A stretch of 62,181 nt of DNA from Blastococcus sp. GTDB lineage: Bacteria; Actinomycetota; Actinomycetes; Mycobacteriales; Geodermatophilaceae. Position numbers and translations under genes: made by a program. The notes below the pieces were generated by a model, which made no database searches, had not been told where the DNA came from, and saw only the letters and a program-made list of their open reading frames with translations. The DNA is taken from assembly GCA_025965715.1 (NCBI GenBank), contig JAOPWJ010000136.1, forward strand, positions 1 to 62,181, given 5' to 3'. The stretch's first letter is position 1. The number at the start of each line of letters is the position of its first letter. Shown piece by piece: positions 51,031 to 62,181 of this stretch.

Positions 51031-52842
51031 TCATCGCACGCCGGCCGTGGCGAGGTCGTAGCCGCTGTAGGGCTGCATCACCAGTCCGTTGCGCAACCGC
51101 TGTCCAGCGACCAACTGCACCCGCGTCTCCGCGAGGGGCAGGTACGCCGACGTCCTTTTCGCCGCGGTGGCCACCTCCCGCCATGCGGCCTGGGCGGCCC
51201 CCGCGTCGCCGGCAGCCCGAGCCGCGTCGATGGCCTTGTTGATCGCCGGCGCGTCCAGGCCCGCGTAATTGGTGTTCCCGACCGACCGGATGCTGCGGCC
51301 GTCGACGAGCGGCACCAGGAACGACGACGGGGTCGGGAAGTCCGGCGTCCAGGTGGCCAGCACGAGGCCGTAACCGTTCTTGGTCACGTTCCCCGGATCG
51401 CCGACGTCGGTCGCGTAGAACGTCGCCGCGTCCAGGGGGCGGACGTCGGCCCGGATCCCCACCTCGGCGAGCTGGTCGGCGATTCCCTGGGCGAGCCCCA
51501 CCGAGGCCGGCGCGTCGGCGACGGCGAGCACGGTGCTGAAGCCATCCGGCTTCCCGCACGCCTGCAGCGACGCGCGCGCCGCGGCCGGATCGGCGCGGGG
51601 GTCGGATTCCTTCGGGCCACCGGGGAGCGCCCGCGGCCACAGCTGCGACGTGCGCACGGCCACCCCGGCGCCGCCCAGCAGCTGCTGCAGCGCCTTCCGG
51701 TCGATGGCGGCGCCGACCGCGGCGCGGCAGTCGGCGTTGTCCATCGGGGCGACGTCGGTCGGCAGCGCGAGCAGGCGGACCGCGCCGGAAGTCATCTCGT
51801 CGACCCGGTCGCGCAGCGCTTCGCCGTCGTCCCCGGTCAGGCGGGCCGTGGTCGCCGGCTGGACGCCGGTTCCGGAGAGGTCGATGTCGGCCGAGCCGGC
51901 CAGGATCGCCTGGTCGCGCTCGACCCCGGTCAGCCCGGTGCGCACGACCACCCGGTCGGCCAGCGCGGTGCGGACCGCGTCGGTCTTTTCGTCCCACTCG
52001 GGATTGCGCTCCAGCACGATCCCGGTGGCCCGGTCGATGGAGGTGATCGCATAGGGCCCCGACGAGATCGGGTCCCTGCCGTACGCGGCGCCGGTGTCTG
52101 CCTCGGCGGGCACGGGGCTGCTGGACGGCAGTGCCATCACGAAGCGGAAGTCCGGCTGGGCCGCACGGAGCGTGAAGACGATCGTCCGGTCGTCCGGTGT
52201 CGCGATGGCAGCGAGGCCCAGCTTGTCGGTCGCCTCGTCCCGGTACGGGCCGGCGTAGGGGTTGCCGGGGTCGTCCAGCAGGTCGACCACGTACGTGGGC
52301 CCACCGACGACGACGTCGGAGGCGAAGGACCGCTCGATCCCGTACTTCACGTCGCGCGAGGTGATCGGCCGGCCGTTCTCGAACCGCACGCCCTCGCGCA
52401 GCGTGAACGTCCAGCTCAGCCCGTCCTCCGACACCGTGCCGAGGTCCGTCGCGAGGTCCGGGACGAGCTCGCCGGTCGAACCGGGCTCGGAGGAGTAGGT
52501 GACCAGCGTGCGGGTGTAGAGCCGCATCAGGTTCCACACGCCGGGCAGGTAGGACCGCTGCGGGTCCAGGCTGTCGATCTCCGGTGAGACCACGCGAAGC
52601 GTGCCGCCGGTCTGCGTCGACGGGGACCGGACGCCTTCCACACCGGCGTCCGCGGCGTCCTCGAGCACCGGCACGTCGACCCGCCCACTGCTGCCACTGC
52701 AACTGACCGAGATGGCCACCACGAGGACGACGACGGCGGCGACGGCCAGGACGCGGCGGCGAGGCCAGCCACGGGCCCAGGTGGGCAGCCGGGAACCGAG
52801 CCGTTCCAGGGTCTTCTCCACTGCCTGGTGTTCCGCCCCCAC
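51031..52842 (-). CDS. Family 5 (peptide/nickel-type) solute-binding lipoprotein
   Basis: 603 aa. Basic N-terminus, membrane segment at about 28-46 ending VAISVSCSGSS (probable lipid Cys near 48), then the SBP_bac_5 body: GGTLRVVSPEIDSLDPQRSY, LVTYSSEPGSTGELVPDLAT, LSWTFTLREGVRFENG, RPITSRDVKYGIERSFA. Other Opp/Dpp transporter genes are absent, so it is an orphan receptor or has a periplasmic role. Inserted between tpiA (27 bp upstream) and secG, a position that in many actinobacteria is empty. Confidence 0.88.
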   Translation of the reverse strand: MGAEHQAVEKTLERLGSRLPTWARGWPRRRVLAVAAVVVLVVAISVSCSGSSGRVDVPVLEDAADAGVEGVRSPSTQTGGTLRVVSPEIDSLDPQRSYLPGVWNLMRLYTRTLVTYSSEPGSTGELVPDLATDLGTVSEDGLSWTFTLREGVRFENGRPITSRDVKYGIERSFASDVVVGGPTYVVDLLDDPGNPYAGPYRDEATDKLGLAAIATPDDRTIVFTLRAAQPDFRFVMALPSSSPVPAEADTGAAYGRDPISSGPYAITSIDRATGIVLERNPEWDEKTDAVRTALADRVVVRTGLTGVERDQAILAGSADIDLSGTGVQPATTARLTGDDGEALRDRVDEMTSGAVRLLALPTDVAPMDNADCRAAVGAAIDRKALQQLLGGAGVAVRTSQLWPRALPGGPKESDPRADPAAARASLQACGKPDGFSTVLAVADAPASVGLAQGIADQLAEVGIRADVRPLDAATFYATDVGDPGNVTKNGYGLVLATWTPDFPTPSSFLVPLVDGRSIRSVGNTNYAGLDAPAINKAIDAARAAGDAGAAQAAWREVATAAKRTSAYLPLAETRVQLVAGQRLRNGLVMQPYSGYDLATAGVR

Positions 52843-52869
52843 CTTGTGTCCGGCCGGCGGGCAGCGGGT

Positions 52870-53682
52870 TCAGCTGCCGCCGGCTGCTACCCGACAGATC
52901 TGCGCGAATTCGTCGGCGTCCAGGCTGGCTCCACCGACGAGCGCCCCGTCGACGTCCGCCCCGGCCATGATCCCGGCCGTGTTCGCGGCCTTCACCGACC
53001 CACCGTAAAGAATACGGACGATTCCGGCCGTCTCCGGTCCGAACCGCTCGGCGAGCCGCGACCGGATCGCGCCGCAGACCTCCTGCGCGTCCTCGGGCGT
53101 GGCGACCTCGCCGGTGCCGATGGCCCAGACCGGCTCGTAGGCGACCACGACGGTGGCCACCTGCTCCGTGCTGAGGTCATTGAGGGCGGCGTCGAGCTGG
53201 TCGATGCAGTGCGCGACGTGCTTACCCGCCCTGCGCACCTCGAGCCCCTCCCCCACGCAGACGATCGGCGTCAGCCCGTGGCGCAGCGCCGCCCGCGTCT
53301 TCGCCGACACCACCGCGTCCTCCTCGGCGTGCAGCGCTCGTCGCTCCGAGTGGCCGACGACGACGAACCGGCACGCCAGCGCGGCCAGCATGCCGCCGCT
53401 GATCTCACCGGTGTAGGCGCCTGAGTCCTGGGCGGAGAGGTCCTGGGCGCCGAAGCCGATGTCGAGCTTGTCGCCGGTGACCAGCGTCTGCACGCTGCGC
53501 AGCGCCGTGAACGGCGGGAGGACGACGACCTCGACCGCCTCGAGCTCGGGCTCCTTGAGCGAGAACACGATCTTCTGGACCAGCCCGATCGCGTCCAGGT
53601 GCGTCATGTGCATCTTCCAGTTGCCGGCGATCAGCGGTCGCCGGCCTTCCCGGGGCGCGGACGTGCGGCTCTTGCGTGCCAT
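52870..53682 (-). CDS. tpiA: Triosephosphate isomerase
   Basis: 270 aa. GNWKMHMT (catalytic Lys 23), [14 protein letters not shown] (His), [13 protein letters not shown] (Glu) and [13 protein letters not shown] (phosphate loop). A 14-residue N-terminal extension precedes the core. Six bp after pgk. Confidence 0.97.
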   Translation of the reverse strand: MARKSRTSAPREGRRPLIAGNWKMHMTHLDAIGLVQKIVFSLKEPELEAVEVVVLPPFTALRSVQTLVTGDKLDIGFGAQDLSAQDSGAYTGEISGGMLAALACRFVVVGHSERRALHAEEDAVVSAKTRAALRHGLTPIVCVGEGLEVRRAGKHVAHCIDQLDAALNDLSTEQVATVVVAYEPVWAIGTGEVATPEDAQEVCGAIRSRLAERFGPETAGIVRILYGGSVKAANTAGIMAGADVDGALVGGASLDADEFAQICRVAAGGS

Positions 53683-53688
53683 GGCCGT

Positions 53689-54893
53689 TCAGCTCCCCGA
53701 TCGATCGTCGAGCACCGTCAGGCCGGGGAGCTCCCGGCCCTCGAGGTACTCCAGGGACGCGCCGCCACCTGTGCTGATGTGGCCGTAGGCGTCCTCGTCC
53801 AGCCCGAGCTGCCGGACCGCGGCGGCCGAGTCGCCGCCGCCGACCACGGAGAGCCCCTCGACGGCGGACACCGCCTCGGCGACGCCGCGCGTGCCGGCGG
53901 CGAAGGGCGCCAGCTCGAAGACGCCCATCGGGCCGTTCCAGAAGACCGTCCGCGCGTCGACGAGCTCGGCGGTGAACAGGTCCACGGTCAGGGGGCCGAT
54001 GTCCAGCCCCATGAGGTCGTCGGGGATGGCGTCGGCGGGCGTCAGACTGGTCTCGGCGTCGGCGGCGAACCGGTCGGCGCAGAGGATGTCGACCGGGAGC
54101 ACGATCCGGCCACCGGCTTCGGCCAGCAACCGGCGGCAGGTGTCGACCTGGTCGGCCTCCAGCAGCGAACTGCCGACGCCGTGGTCCTGGGCGGCGAGGA
54201 AGGTGAAGCACATGCCGCCGCCGACCAGCAGCCGGTCGACCTTGGGCAGCAGTGCCTCGATGACGGCCAGCTTGTCGCTCACCTTCGAGCCACCCAGGAC
54301 GACCACGTACGGACGGTCCGGGTCGGTCGACAGCCGGGTGAGGACGTCGAGCTCCCGGGCGACCAGCCGGCCGGCGTAGTGCGGCAGCCGCAGGGCGACG
54401 TCGAACACCGACGCGTGCTTGCGGTGCACGGCGCCGAACGCGTCGTCGACGTACACGTCGGCCAGCCCGGCCAGCCGGTCGGCCAGCGCACCCCGCTCGG
54501 CGTCGTCCTTGGACGTCTCGGCCGCCTCGAAACGGACGTTCTGCAGCAGTAGTACGTCGCCGTTCCCCAGCGCCGCGGCCTTCGCCGCCGCGTCCTGCCC
54601 CGCGACGTCGGCCGCCAGCGGAACGGTCGTGCCGAGCAGTTCCCCCAGCCGCGCCGCGACCGGGGCGAGGGAGAACTGCGGGTCGGGCGTGCCCTTGGGG
54701 CGGCCGAGGTGCGCAGCGACGATCACCCGGGCGCCGGCGTCCCGGAGGGCCTGCACGGTGGGCAGGCTCGCCCGGATCCGGCCGTCGTCGGTGATCTCGC
54801 CGGTGCCCTTGTGCAGCGGGACGTTCAGGTCGGAGCGTACGAGCACACGCCGGCCCGAGACGCCCTCGGTGAGGAGGTCGTCGAGGGAGCGCA

Positions 54894-54894
<1 letters not shown>
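53689..54894 (-). CDS. pgk: Phosphoglycerate kinase
   Basis: 401 aa. [59 protein letters not shown] and [15 protein letters not shown] with [19 protein letters not shown] at 54894 overlaps the gap stop (ATGA). Confidence 0.97.
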
Positions 54895-56042
<1,148 letters not shown>

Positions 56043-57023
56043 CTACTGGGCGAGCATGTCGTCGGTGACGACGGACTCGGTGTCCGGGATGCCGAGGTCC
56101 TTGGCCCGCTTGTCGGCCATGGCCAGGAGTCGCCGTATGCGGCCGGCCACCGCGTCCTTGGTCATCGGCGGGTCGGCCCGCTGGCCGAGCTCCTCGAGCG
56201 AGGCCTGGCCGAACTCGAGCCGCAGCCGGCCGGCGACCAGCAGGTGCTCCGGCGCGTCGTTGGCCAGGATCTCCAGCGCCCGCTCGACACGGGCGCTGGC
56301 CGCGACGGCCGCCCGGGCGGACCGGCGCAGGTTCGCGTCGTCGAAGTTGGCCAGCCGGTTGGCCGTCGCCCGGACCTCGCGGCGCATCCGGCGTTCCTCC
56401 CACGCCAGGACGGCGTCGTGCGCGCCCATGCGGGTCAGTAGCGCGCTGATCGCGTCGCCGTCCCGAATGACGACCCGATCGGCCCCCCGCACCTCGCGCG
56501 CCTTCGCCGGGATGCCGAGCCGGCGGGCCGCGCCCACCAGCGCCATGGCCGCCTCCGGGCCGGGACAGGTCACCTCCAGCGAGGAGGACCGCCCGGGCTC
56601 GGTCAGCGATCCGTGGGCGAGGAAGGCGCCCCGCCAGGCTGCCTCCGCGTCGCTGATGCCCCCGGAGACCACCGACGGCGGCAGCCCGCGGACCGGACGC
56701 CCCCGCTGGTCGACCAGCCCCGTCTGACGGGCCAGCCCCTCACCGTGCTTGGCGATCCGCACGAGGTAGCGCACGCCGCGGCGGATGTTGCCGCCGGCCA
56801 GCACGCTCACCCCGCTCGTGTAGCCGTAGACCTCGCTGATGTCCCGTCGCAGCCGCCGGGCCACCGAGCCGGTGTCGAGCTCGGCCTCGATGACCACCCG
56901 CCCACCGACGATGTGCAGGCCACCGGAGAAGCGCAACAGCGCCGTGACCTCCGCCTTCCGCTCGGAGGTCTTCGTGCACTCCACCCGGGAGAGCTCGTCC
57001 TTGACCATTGCGGTCATCGCCAT
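56043..57023 (-). CDS. whiA: WhiA sporulation/cell-division regulator
   Basis: 326 aa. LAGLIDADG-like N-terminal part ([20 protein letters not shown], then [20 protein letters not shown]), [38 protein letters not shown]-terminal helix-turn-helix [20 protein letters not shown] with [10 protein letters not shown]. Near-universal in Gram-positives next to yvcK and rapZ. ATG at 57023; the in-frame region upstream is intergenic. Confidence 0.95.
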   Translation of the reverse strand: MAMTAMVKDELSRVECTKTSERKAEVTALLRFSGGLHIVGGRVVIEAELDTGSVARRLRRDISEVYGYTSGVSVLAGGNIRRGVRYLVRIAKHGEGLARQTGLVDQRGRPVRGLPPSVVSGGISDAEAAWRGAFLAHGSLTEPGRSSSLEVTCPGPEAAMALVGAARRLGIPAKAREVRGADRVVIRDGDAISALLTRMGAHDAVLAWEERRMRREVRATANRLANFDDANLRRSARAAVAASARVERALEILANDAPEHLLVAGRLRLEFGQASLEELGQRADPPMTKDAVAGRIRRLLAMADKRAKDLGIPDTESVVTDDMLAQ

Positions 57024-57111
57024 GTGCGGCGTCCCCTTCCCCCTCGTGCCGACCGCGTCCGCCTGACCACTGTCGCCGCCAGTTCCGGTACCCGGTCGAA
57101 CTTCCCTACGT

Positions 57112-58080
57112 TCACCGCACCCCGACCACGGAGGCCAGGGCGGCGGCGAGCCGCAACGGATCGTGCCGTGGCGAGCCATCGAGTTCGGCAACCGGAGCCA
57201 GAACCAGCTCTGCACCGCACTCGCGCACCGCAGACAGGAGACCATGCCGGTCAACAACCGAATCAGCATCAGCGATCACGGTGTGCAACGCCACTCCGCC
57301 GAGGTGTGCCTGCAGAACACTCAGGTGTTCTTCCGGCGAGAACCCGTCGGTCTCCCCCGGCTGCGGCTCCAGATTGAGCACCACGACCACCCTGGCCTGC
57401 GCGGCAGCGAGCGCCGCCCGCAGTTGCGGCACGAGCAAGTGTGGCAGGACCGAGGTGTACCAGGAGCCCGGGCCCAGCGAGATCACGTCGGCCGCGGCGA
57501 TGGCCTCCAGGACGGCGGAGCAGACCGGCGGGTCGACCGGTGAGAGGCGAATCTCTCTCACGCGCCCCGGGGTGCTGGCGATCGCCACCTGTCCCCGGAT
57601 CGTGCGGACGCGTGCCGGGTCGTCCGGGTCCGTGCTCTCCACCCGGGCGACGAGGTCCAGCGGGACGTCGGCCATCGGCAGAACGCGGCCGCAGGCACCC
57701 AGCAGCTCGCCGAGGGTGTCCAGGGCCCGCACGGTGTCCCCGCCGTGGATCTCCACCAGGCCGGTGAGCACCAGGTTGCCCACCGGGTGCCCGGCCAGGA
57801 CGCCGGAGCCGCCCAGGCGGTGCTGAAGCAGCTCCGCGACCCTGCGGGTGCGCTCGTCCTCACCGGCCAGTGCGGTCAGCGCCATGCGGAGGTCGCCGGG
57901 CGGCAGCACCGGCATCTCGCGCCGGATTCGGCCCGAGGACCCGCCGTCGTCCGCGACGGTGACCACGGCGGTCAGGTCGGCCGTGATCCGCCGCCAGGCG
58001 CCGAGCGCCGCCGCGAGCCCGTGGCCGCCACCGAACGCGACCACCCGGGGCGGTCGCGCCCCGACGGTTCCCGGCGCCAC
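57112..58080 (-). CDS. yvcK: YvcK/CofD-like gluconeogenesis factor
   Basis: 322 aa. [69 protein letters not shown] and [18 protein letters not shown]. Binds UDP-sugars and affects carbon metabolism and cell envelope. Starts with GTG in TAGTG shared with the rapZ stop. Despite its CofD kinship it is not the F420 enzyme: it sits in the whiA-rapZ cassette. Confidence 0.93.
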   Translation of the reverse strand: MAPGTVGARPPRVVAFGGGHGLAAALGAWRRITADLTAVVTVADDGGSSGRIRREMPVLPPGDLRMALTALAGEDERTRRVAELLQHRLGGSGVLAGHPVGNLVLTGLVEIHGGDTVRALDTLGELLGACGRVLPMADVPLDLVARVESTDPDDPARVRTIRGQVAIASTPGRVREIRLSPVDPPVCSAVLEAIAAADVISLGPGSWYTSVLPHLLVPQLRAALAAAQARVVVVLNLEPQPGETDGFSPEEHLSVLQAHLGGVALHTVIADADSVVDRHGLLSAVRECGAELVLAPVAELDGSPRHDPLRLAAALASVVGVR

Positions 58081-58997
58081 TACTCGCGGCCCAGGTCGCG
58101 GTGGCGGGCGACAGCGTCGATGCCCTCCCCCACCAGACGGCGGGCGAACTCCTCGGCGATCGCGACGCTGCGGTGCTTTCCGCCCGTGCAGCCCACCGCC
58201 AGGGTCAGGTAGCGCTTGCCCTCCCGCCGGTAACCAGGGATGAGCAGCCGCAACACGTCGGTGTACCGGTCGAGGAACTCGGTGGCGTCGTCCTGGCCGA
58301 GGACGTAGTCGCGCACGTCGGGGTCCTGCCCGGTGTGCGACCGCAGTTCGGGAATCCAGTGCGGGTTCGGGAGGAAGCGGGCGTCGACGACCAGGTCGGC
58401 GTCCAGGGGCAGGCCGTACTTGAACCCGAAGCTGAGCACGGTGGCGGTGAGCGGCGGGGCCTTGCCGTCGCGGAAGGCGTTCTCGAGCGTGGCGCGCAGC
58501 TGGTGCACGTTCAGGTCGCTGGTGTCCACCCACAGGTCGGCCTCGCCGGCGATGCCGGTCAGCAGCACGCGCTCGGCCTCGATGCCGTCGATGAGCCGGC
58601 CGGAGCCCTGCAGAGGGTGCTCCCGTCGGTTGGACTCGTAGCGCCGGATCAGGACGTCGTCGCGGGCGTGCACGTACACCAGACGAGGCCGGTGGCCGGC
58701 GTCGGCGAGCGTCTTCAGCGCCTCCTCCAGATCGCTGGAGAAGGCCCGGCTGCGGACGTCGACGACGGCGGCGAACCGTCGCAGGTCGCCGCGCGCGCCG
58801 AGTTCGACCATCGGCAGCAGCAGCCCCGGCGGCAGGTTGTCGACCACGAAGAAGCCGAGGTCCTCGAGGACCCGGCCGGCGCTGAGCTTTCCGGCACCCG
58901 AGAGTCCCGTGACGATCACGACCTCGAGTGGCGGCGTCTCCGTCGTCGTGGGATCCAGGGCAGGTGAGGTCGACGCGGAGAGGTCCGGCTCCGTCAC
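58080..58997 (-). CDS. rapZ: RapZ (YvcJ) nucleotide-binding protein with variant P-loop
   Basis: 305 aa. P-loop [20 protein letters not shown], followed by [12 protein letters not shown]. The residue after the P-loop lysine (K37) is Leu38 rather than Ser/Thr (codon CTC, clean frame), with Ser39 next. C-terminal [20 protein letters not shown] carries the family's nucleotide-sensing pocket. An 18-residue Ser/Thr/Pro-rich N-terminus precedes. Overlaps uvrC by 4 bp. Confidence 0.93.
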   Translation of the reverse strand: MTEPDLSASTSPALDPTTTETPPLEVVIVTGLSGAGKLSAGRVLEDLGFFVVDNLPPGLLLPMVELGARGDLRRFAAVVDVRSRAFSSDLEEALKTLADAGHRPRLVYVHARDDVLIRRYESNRREHPLQGSGRLIDGIEAERVLLTGIAGEADLWVDTSDLNVHQLRATLENAFRDGKAPPLTATVLSFGFKYGLPLDADLVVDARFLPNPHWIPELRSHTGQDPDVRDYVLGQDDATEFLDRYTDVLRLLIPGYRREGKRYLTLAVGCTGGKHRSVAIAEEFARRLVGEGIDAVARHRDLGRE

Positions 58998-61066
58998 GAG
59001 GCCACCCGCCCGACCTCGGCGGTCACACCGGCGTCCGGGCGTGGCGTACCCCGTTCGGCCTTGCCCTCCGGACCCGTCGCGGACTCCTCGGCCGGATGCA
59101 CGTCGGTGGCGGCTTCTGGCGGGTCGGCCGCCTGTCGCTCCCCCGCCTCACCCGTCTCCGGCTGCGCGATCGCCGCCTGCACCGCCTCCGCCGTCCGGCG
59201 ACCGATGCCGGGCACCTCCATCAATTCCTCGACCGTCGCGGCGCGCAGCCGCTTGAGCGATCCGAACTGCTTCATCAGTGCCTTCCGCCGCGTCGAACCC
59301 AGGCCGGGAACGTCGTCCAACAAGGAGACCAGCATGCTGGTCGACCGCTTCTGCCGGTGGTAGGCGATCGCGAACCGGTGAGCCTCGTCCCGCACCCGTT
59401 GCAGGAGGTACAGGGCCTCGGAGGTACGCGGCAGGATCACCGGGTCACTCTCGCCCGGGAGCCAGACCTCCTCCATCCGCTTGGCCAGACCGCAGACCGC
59501 GACGTCGACGACGCCGAGCTCGTCCAGAGACCGGCTGGCCGCCGCGACCTGGGGAGCGCCGCCGTCGACGACGAGAAGGTTCGGCGGGTAGGCGAACCGG
59601 CGGGGGCGCCCTTCCTCCGCGGCGATGCCCTGCCCGTCGCGGCGGTCGGCCTCGTCCCTGACGTGCCGGGCGAAGCGGCGGCGAACCACTTCGGCCATCG
59701 CGGCGGTGTCGTCGGTTCCGTGGGTGACGGAGAAGCGGCGGTAGTCGGACTTCTTCGCCAGCCCGTCCTCGAACACCACCATGCTGGCCACGACGTTGGT
59801 GCCCTGGACGTGTGAGACGTCGATGCACTCGATGCGCAGGGGGGCGTCGGGAAGCTCCAGGGCCTCTTGCAGCTCGGACAGCGCCAGCGACCGCGCCGTC
59901 AGGTCACTGGAGCGCTTCACCCGGTGGCGAGCGAACGCCTCCTTGGCGTTGCGCTCGACGGTCTCCATCAGGCTGCGCTTGTCGCCGCGCTGCGGCACTC
60001 TCAACGACACCCTGCCGCCGCGGAGCTCTTCGAGCAGCTCGGTGTAGGCGTCGGCGTCCTCGGGCAGCTCGGGCACGAGCACCTCGCGCGGCACCTGCTC
60101 CCCGGCCTCACCGACGCCGGTCTGCTCATCGACTCCCCCGTAGACCTGGAGCAGGAACTGCTCGACCAGCTCACCGGTCGAGACGTCCTCGACCTTGTCG
60201 ACGATCCAGCCGCGTTGGCCGCGCACCCGCCCGCCACGGACGTGGAAGACCTGGACCGCGGCCTCCAGCTCGTCCTGGGCGAAGGCCACCACGTCCGCGT
60301 CCGTGCCGTCGCCCAGGACGACGGCCTGCTTCTCCATGGCGCGCTTGAGGGCGCCCAGGTCGTCACGCAGCCGGGCGGCCTTCTCGAACTCCAGTGCCTC
60401 GGAGGCCTCGGCCATCTCCCGCTCGAGGCGCCTGATCATCTGGTCGGTGCGGCCGGCCATGAAGTCACAGAAGCCGTCGACGATCTGCCGGTGCTCCTCG
60501 GCACTGACCCGGTCGACGCAGGGCGCGGCACACTTGCCGATGTAGCCGAGCAGGCAGGGCCGTCCGATCTGGCCGGCCCGCTTGAAGACGCCGTTGGAGC
60601 ACGTGCGCGCCGGAAAGACCCGGGTCAGGGTGTCGAGGGTCTCGCGGATGGCCCAGGCGTGCGCGTACGGGCCGAAGTAACGCACCCCCTTGCGCTTGGG
60701 ACCGCGCATCACCTGCAGCCGCGGGTACTCCTCGTTGAGGGTGACGGCGAGGCTCGGGTAGCTCTTGTCGTCGCGGTAGCGGACGTTGAACCGGGGGTCG
60801 AACTCCTTGATCCAGTTGTACTCGAGCTGGAGGGCCTCGACCTCGGTGCCCACAACGGTCCACTCGACGCTGTTGGCCGTCGTGACCATCTGCCGGGTAC
60901 GTGGATGCAGCCCGGCGACGTCGGCGAAGTAGCTGTTCAGTCGCTGCCGGAGGCTCTTGGCCTTGCCGACGTAGATGACGCGGCCGTTGGGGTCACGGAA
61001 CCTGTAGACCCCCGGGGACTCCGGGATGGAGCCGACCGCCGGGCGGTACGTGGACGGGTCGGCCAT
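58994..61066 (-). CDS. uvrC: Excinuclease ABC subunit C
   Basis: 690 aa. GIY-YIG nuclease [20 protein letters not shown], Cys-rich [21 protein letters not shown] motif near 205-240, RNase H-like endonuclease ([38 protein letters not shown]) and HhH pair ([16 protein letters not shown]). A 65-residue acidic, Ala/Glu/Pro-rich tail follows the HhH. First gene of uvrC-rapZ-yvcK-whiA. Confidence 0.97.
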   Translation of the reverse strand: MADPSTYRPAVGSIPESPGVYRFRDPNGRVIYVGKAKSLRQRLNSYFADVAGLHPRTRQMVTTANSVEWTVVGTEVEALQLEYNWIKEFDPRFNVRYRDDKSYPSLAVTLNEEYPRLQVMRGPKRKGVRYFGPYAHAWAIRETLDTLTRVFPARTCSNGVFKRAGQIGRPCLLGYIGKCAAPCVDRVSAEEHRQIVDGFCDFMAGRTDQMIRRLEREMAEASEALEFEKAARLRDDLGALKRAMEKQAVVLGDGTDADVVAFAQDELEAAVQVFHVRGGRVRGQRGWIVDKVEDVSTGELVEQFLLQVYGGVDEQTGVGEAGEQVPREVLVPELPEDADAYTELLEELRGGRVSLRVPQRGDKRSLMETVERNAKEAFARHRVKRSSDLTARSLALSELQEALELPDAPLRIECIDVSHVQGTNVVASMVVFEDGLAKKSDYRRFSVTHGTDDTAAMAEVVRRRFARHVRDEADRRDGQGIAAEEGRPRRFAYPPNLLVVDGGAPQVAAASRSLDELGVVDVAVCGLAKRMEEVWLPGESDPVILPRTSEALYLLQRVRDEAHRFAIAYHRQKRSTSMLVSLLDDVPGLGSTRRKALMKQFGSLKRLRAATVEELMEVPGIGRRTAEAVQAAIAQPETGEAGERQAADPPEAATDVHPAEESATGPEGKAERGTPRPDAGVTAEVGRVAS

Positions 61067-61215
61067 GGCTCCAGGTTATGTCGACCCGCCGACAACCCGG
61101 GTCCGGCCTCGCTCGTGCCGCTCGGGCCCGTGGGTGCAGCGCCCCTGTGGATGACGGGCACGCCCGGAGATCCACCGATGGCATTCTTCCCGACCTGGAC
61201 GAACGGAGGGGCGCG

Positions 61216-61788
61216 GTGCACAAGACACTCGTTCGGGACGCGGATGGCCTCCGATGGTCGGTACGCGCACGGCGGCTGCGCCTCGACGAGCGCTGCCGAC
61301 CGTGGCCCGGCCCGGAGCAGGAGTCGCTGCATCGCCGGCTCGCCGGCGTCCTGGCACCGCGACCGCTGGTGCTCCCCGATCCCCTGCGCGGTCGACCCGG
61401 CGGCCGGCTGACGCCCGGGGACACGGCCGACGTCGCCATGCAGGACGTGCGGGCGGAGTTCGGCGGGGACGGGCACACCGGCCTCGACCTGAGTGCTCTC
61501 GCCGACCTGGCGCGGCTCGTCCACGAGGCAGTAAGCCACCTGCGGGCCCCCTGGTCCGACACCTGGCAGCTGGAGGCGGCGGCTCGCGGGCGGATCCGCC
61601 GGTGGGCGCGATGGGAGGTCGAGGGAAGGGAAGCGACCGAACGGGCGATCGCGGCGGTGTCGGCCGCCCTGGCGACCGGGCGTGTCCCCGAACCGCTCGG
61701 CGCGGTCCTGGTGGACGTGGTCGACCAGCGCCCGGCCGTCAGCCACCGCCGGTCGGCCGGCCTGGGCCGAGCGAGCCAGGCCGGCTGA
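61216..61788 (+). CDS. Unknown protein between uvrC and uvrA
   Basis: 190 aa from GTG at 61216 (GGAGGG 5 bp upstream). Arg-rich, soluble, no motif recognised: VHKTLVRDADGLRWSVRARR at the start, PRPLVLPDPLRGRPGGRLTP at about 57-76, and an amphipathic helical C-terminal half (DLARLVHEAVSHLR, GRIRRWARWEVEGREATERA). Convergent with uvrA, 11 bp apart. An upstream ATG at 61078 is possible but has no ribosome-binding site. Confidence 0.6.
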   Translation: MHKTLVRDADGLRWSVRARRLRLDERCRPWPGPEQESLHRRLAGVLAPRPLVLPDPLRGRPGGRLTPGDTADVAMQDVRAEFGGDGHTGLDLSALADLARLVHEAVSHLRAPWSDTWQLEAAARGRIRRWARWEVEGREATERAIAAVSAALATGRVPEPLGAVLVDVVDQRPAVSHRRSAGLGRASQAG

Positions 61789-61799
61789 CCGCGGGTGGA

Positions 61800-62181
<382 letters not shown>

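Noticed and set aside
57112-58080. CofD (F420 synthesis) for the gene beside rapZ
   Set aside because: Motifs and the whiA-rapZ-uvrC setting are those of YvcK; CofD-type F420 genes pair with CofE/FbiB.

Overview
The window is high-GC DNA, dense in GTG starts and ATGA/GTGA gene overlaps, and comes from an actinobacterium. The conserved order ctaB | tkt-tal-zwf-opcA-pgl | rbpA | secG-tpiA-pgk-gap | whiA-yvcK-rapZ-uvrC | uvrA, together with rbpA, whiA and opcA, is diagnostic of Actinomycetes. The protein style fits Geodermatophilaceae (Blastococcus/Geodermatophilus/Modestobacter-like). That family call is inference; no rRNA is present.

Bases 1 to about 41,560 are an accessory catabolic region. 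It holds three LLM-class (probably F420-dependent) oxidoreductases, a dihydroorotase/hydantoinase-type amidohydrolase, two alpha/beta hydrolases (one without the serine nucleophile), two single-domain cupins, a ThDP enzyme, a CSHase/maleamate-amidase-type isochorismatase-fold hydrolase, two three-subunit molybdenum hydroxylases, a CoxG-like protein, an aspartase, an extra fbiD (F420 biosynthesis) and a GntR/FCD regulator. Transport genes are plentiful: TctABC, an orphan TctC, a TctA-TctB fusion with its TctC, a ferric-type ABC importer and four MFS carriers. A broken IS481 transposase and a truncated MBL-fold gene lie in the middle (22.2-23.1 kb). The set suggests uptake and oxidative/hydrolytic breakdown of an N-containing, probably heterocyclic, carboxylated compound feeding fumarate through aspartase. 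The substrate cannot be named from sequence.

The most notable signal is a 15-bp palindrome, TGNAT-N5-ATNCA. It occurs in front of almost every transcription unit of the accessory region, including gntR itself: four 8/8 copies, four 7/8 and three 6/8. I read it as the operator of the GntR protein at 40824-41519, so the scattered operons would be one regulon. Three copies overlap TTGAC-N16-TATNNT promoters, and the one before aspA predicts a leaderless mRNA.

Bases 41.8-62.2 kb are the housekeeping chromosome: heme O synthase, the oxidative and non-oxidative pentose phosphate operon, RbpA, SecG, lower glycolysis, the WhiA-YvcK-RapZ-UvrC operon and the C-terminal part of UvrA cut by the window edge. 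Oddities here are a RapZ P-loop variant, a 26-codon leader ORF overlapping opcA, and a family-5 solute-binding lipoprotein gene between tpiA and secG.
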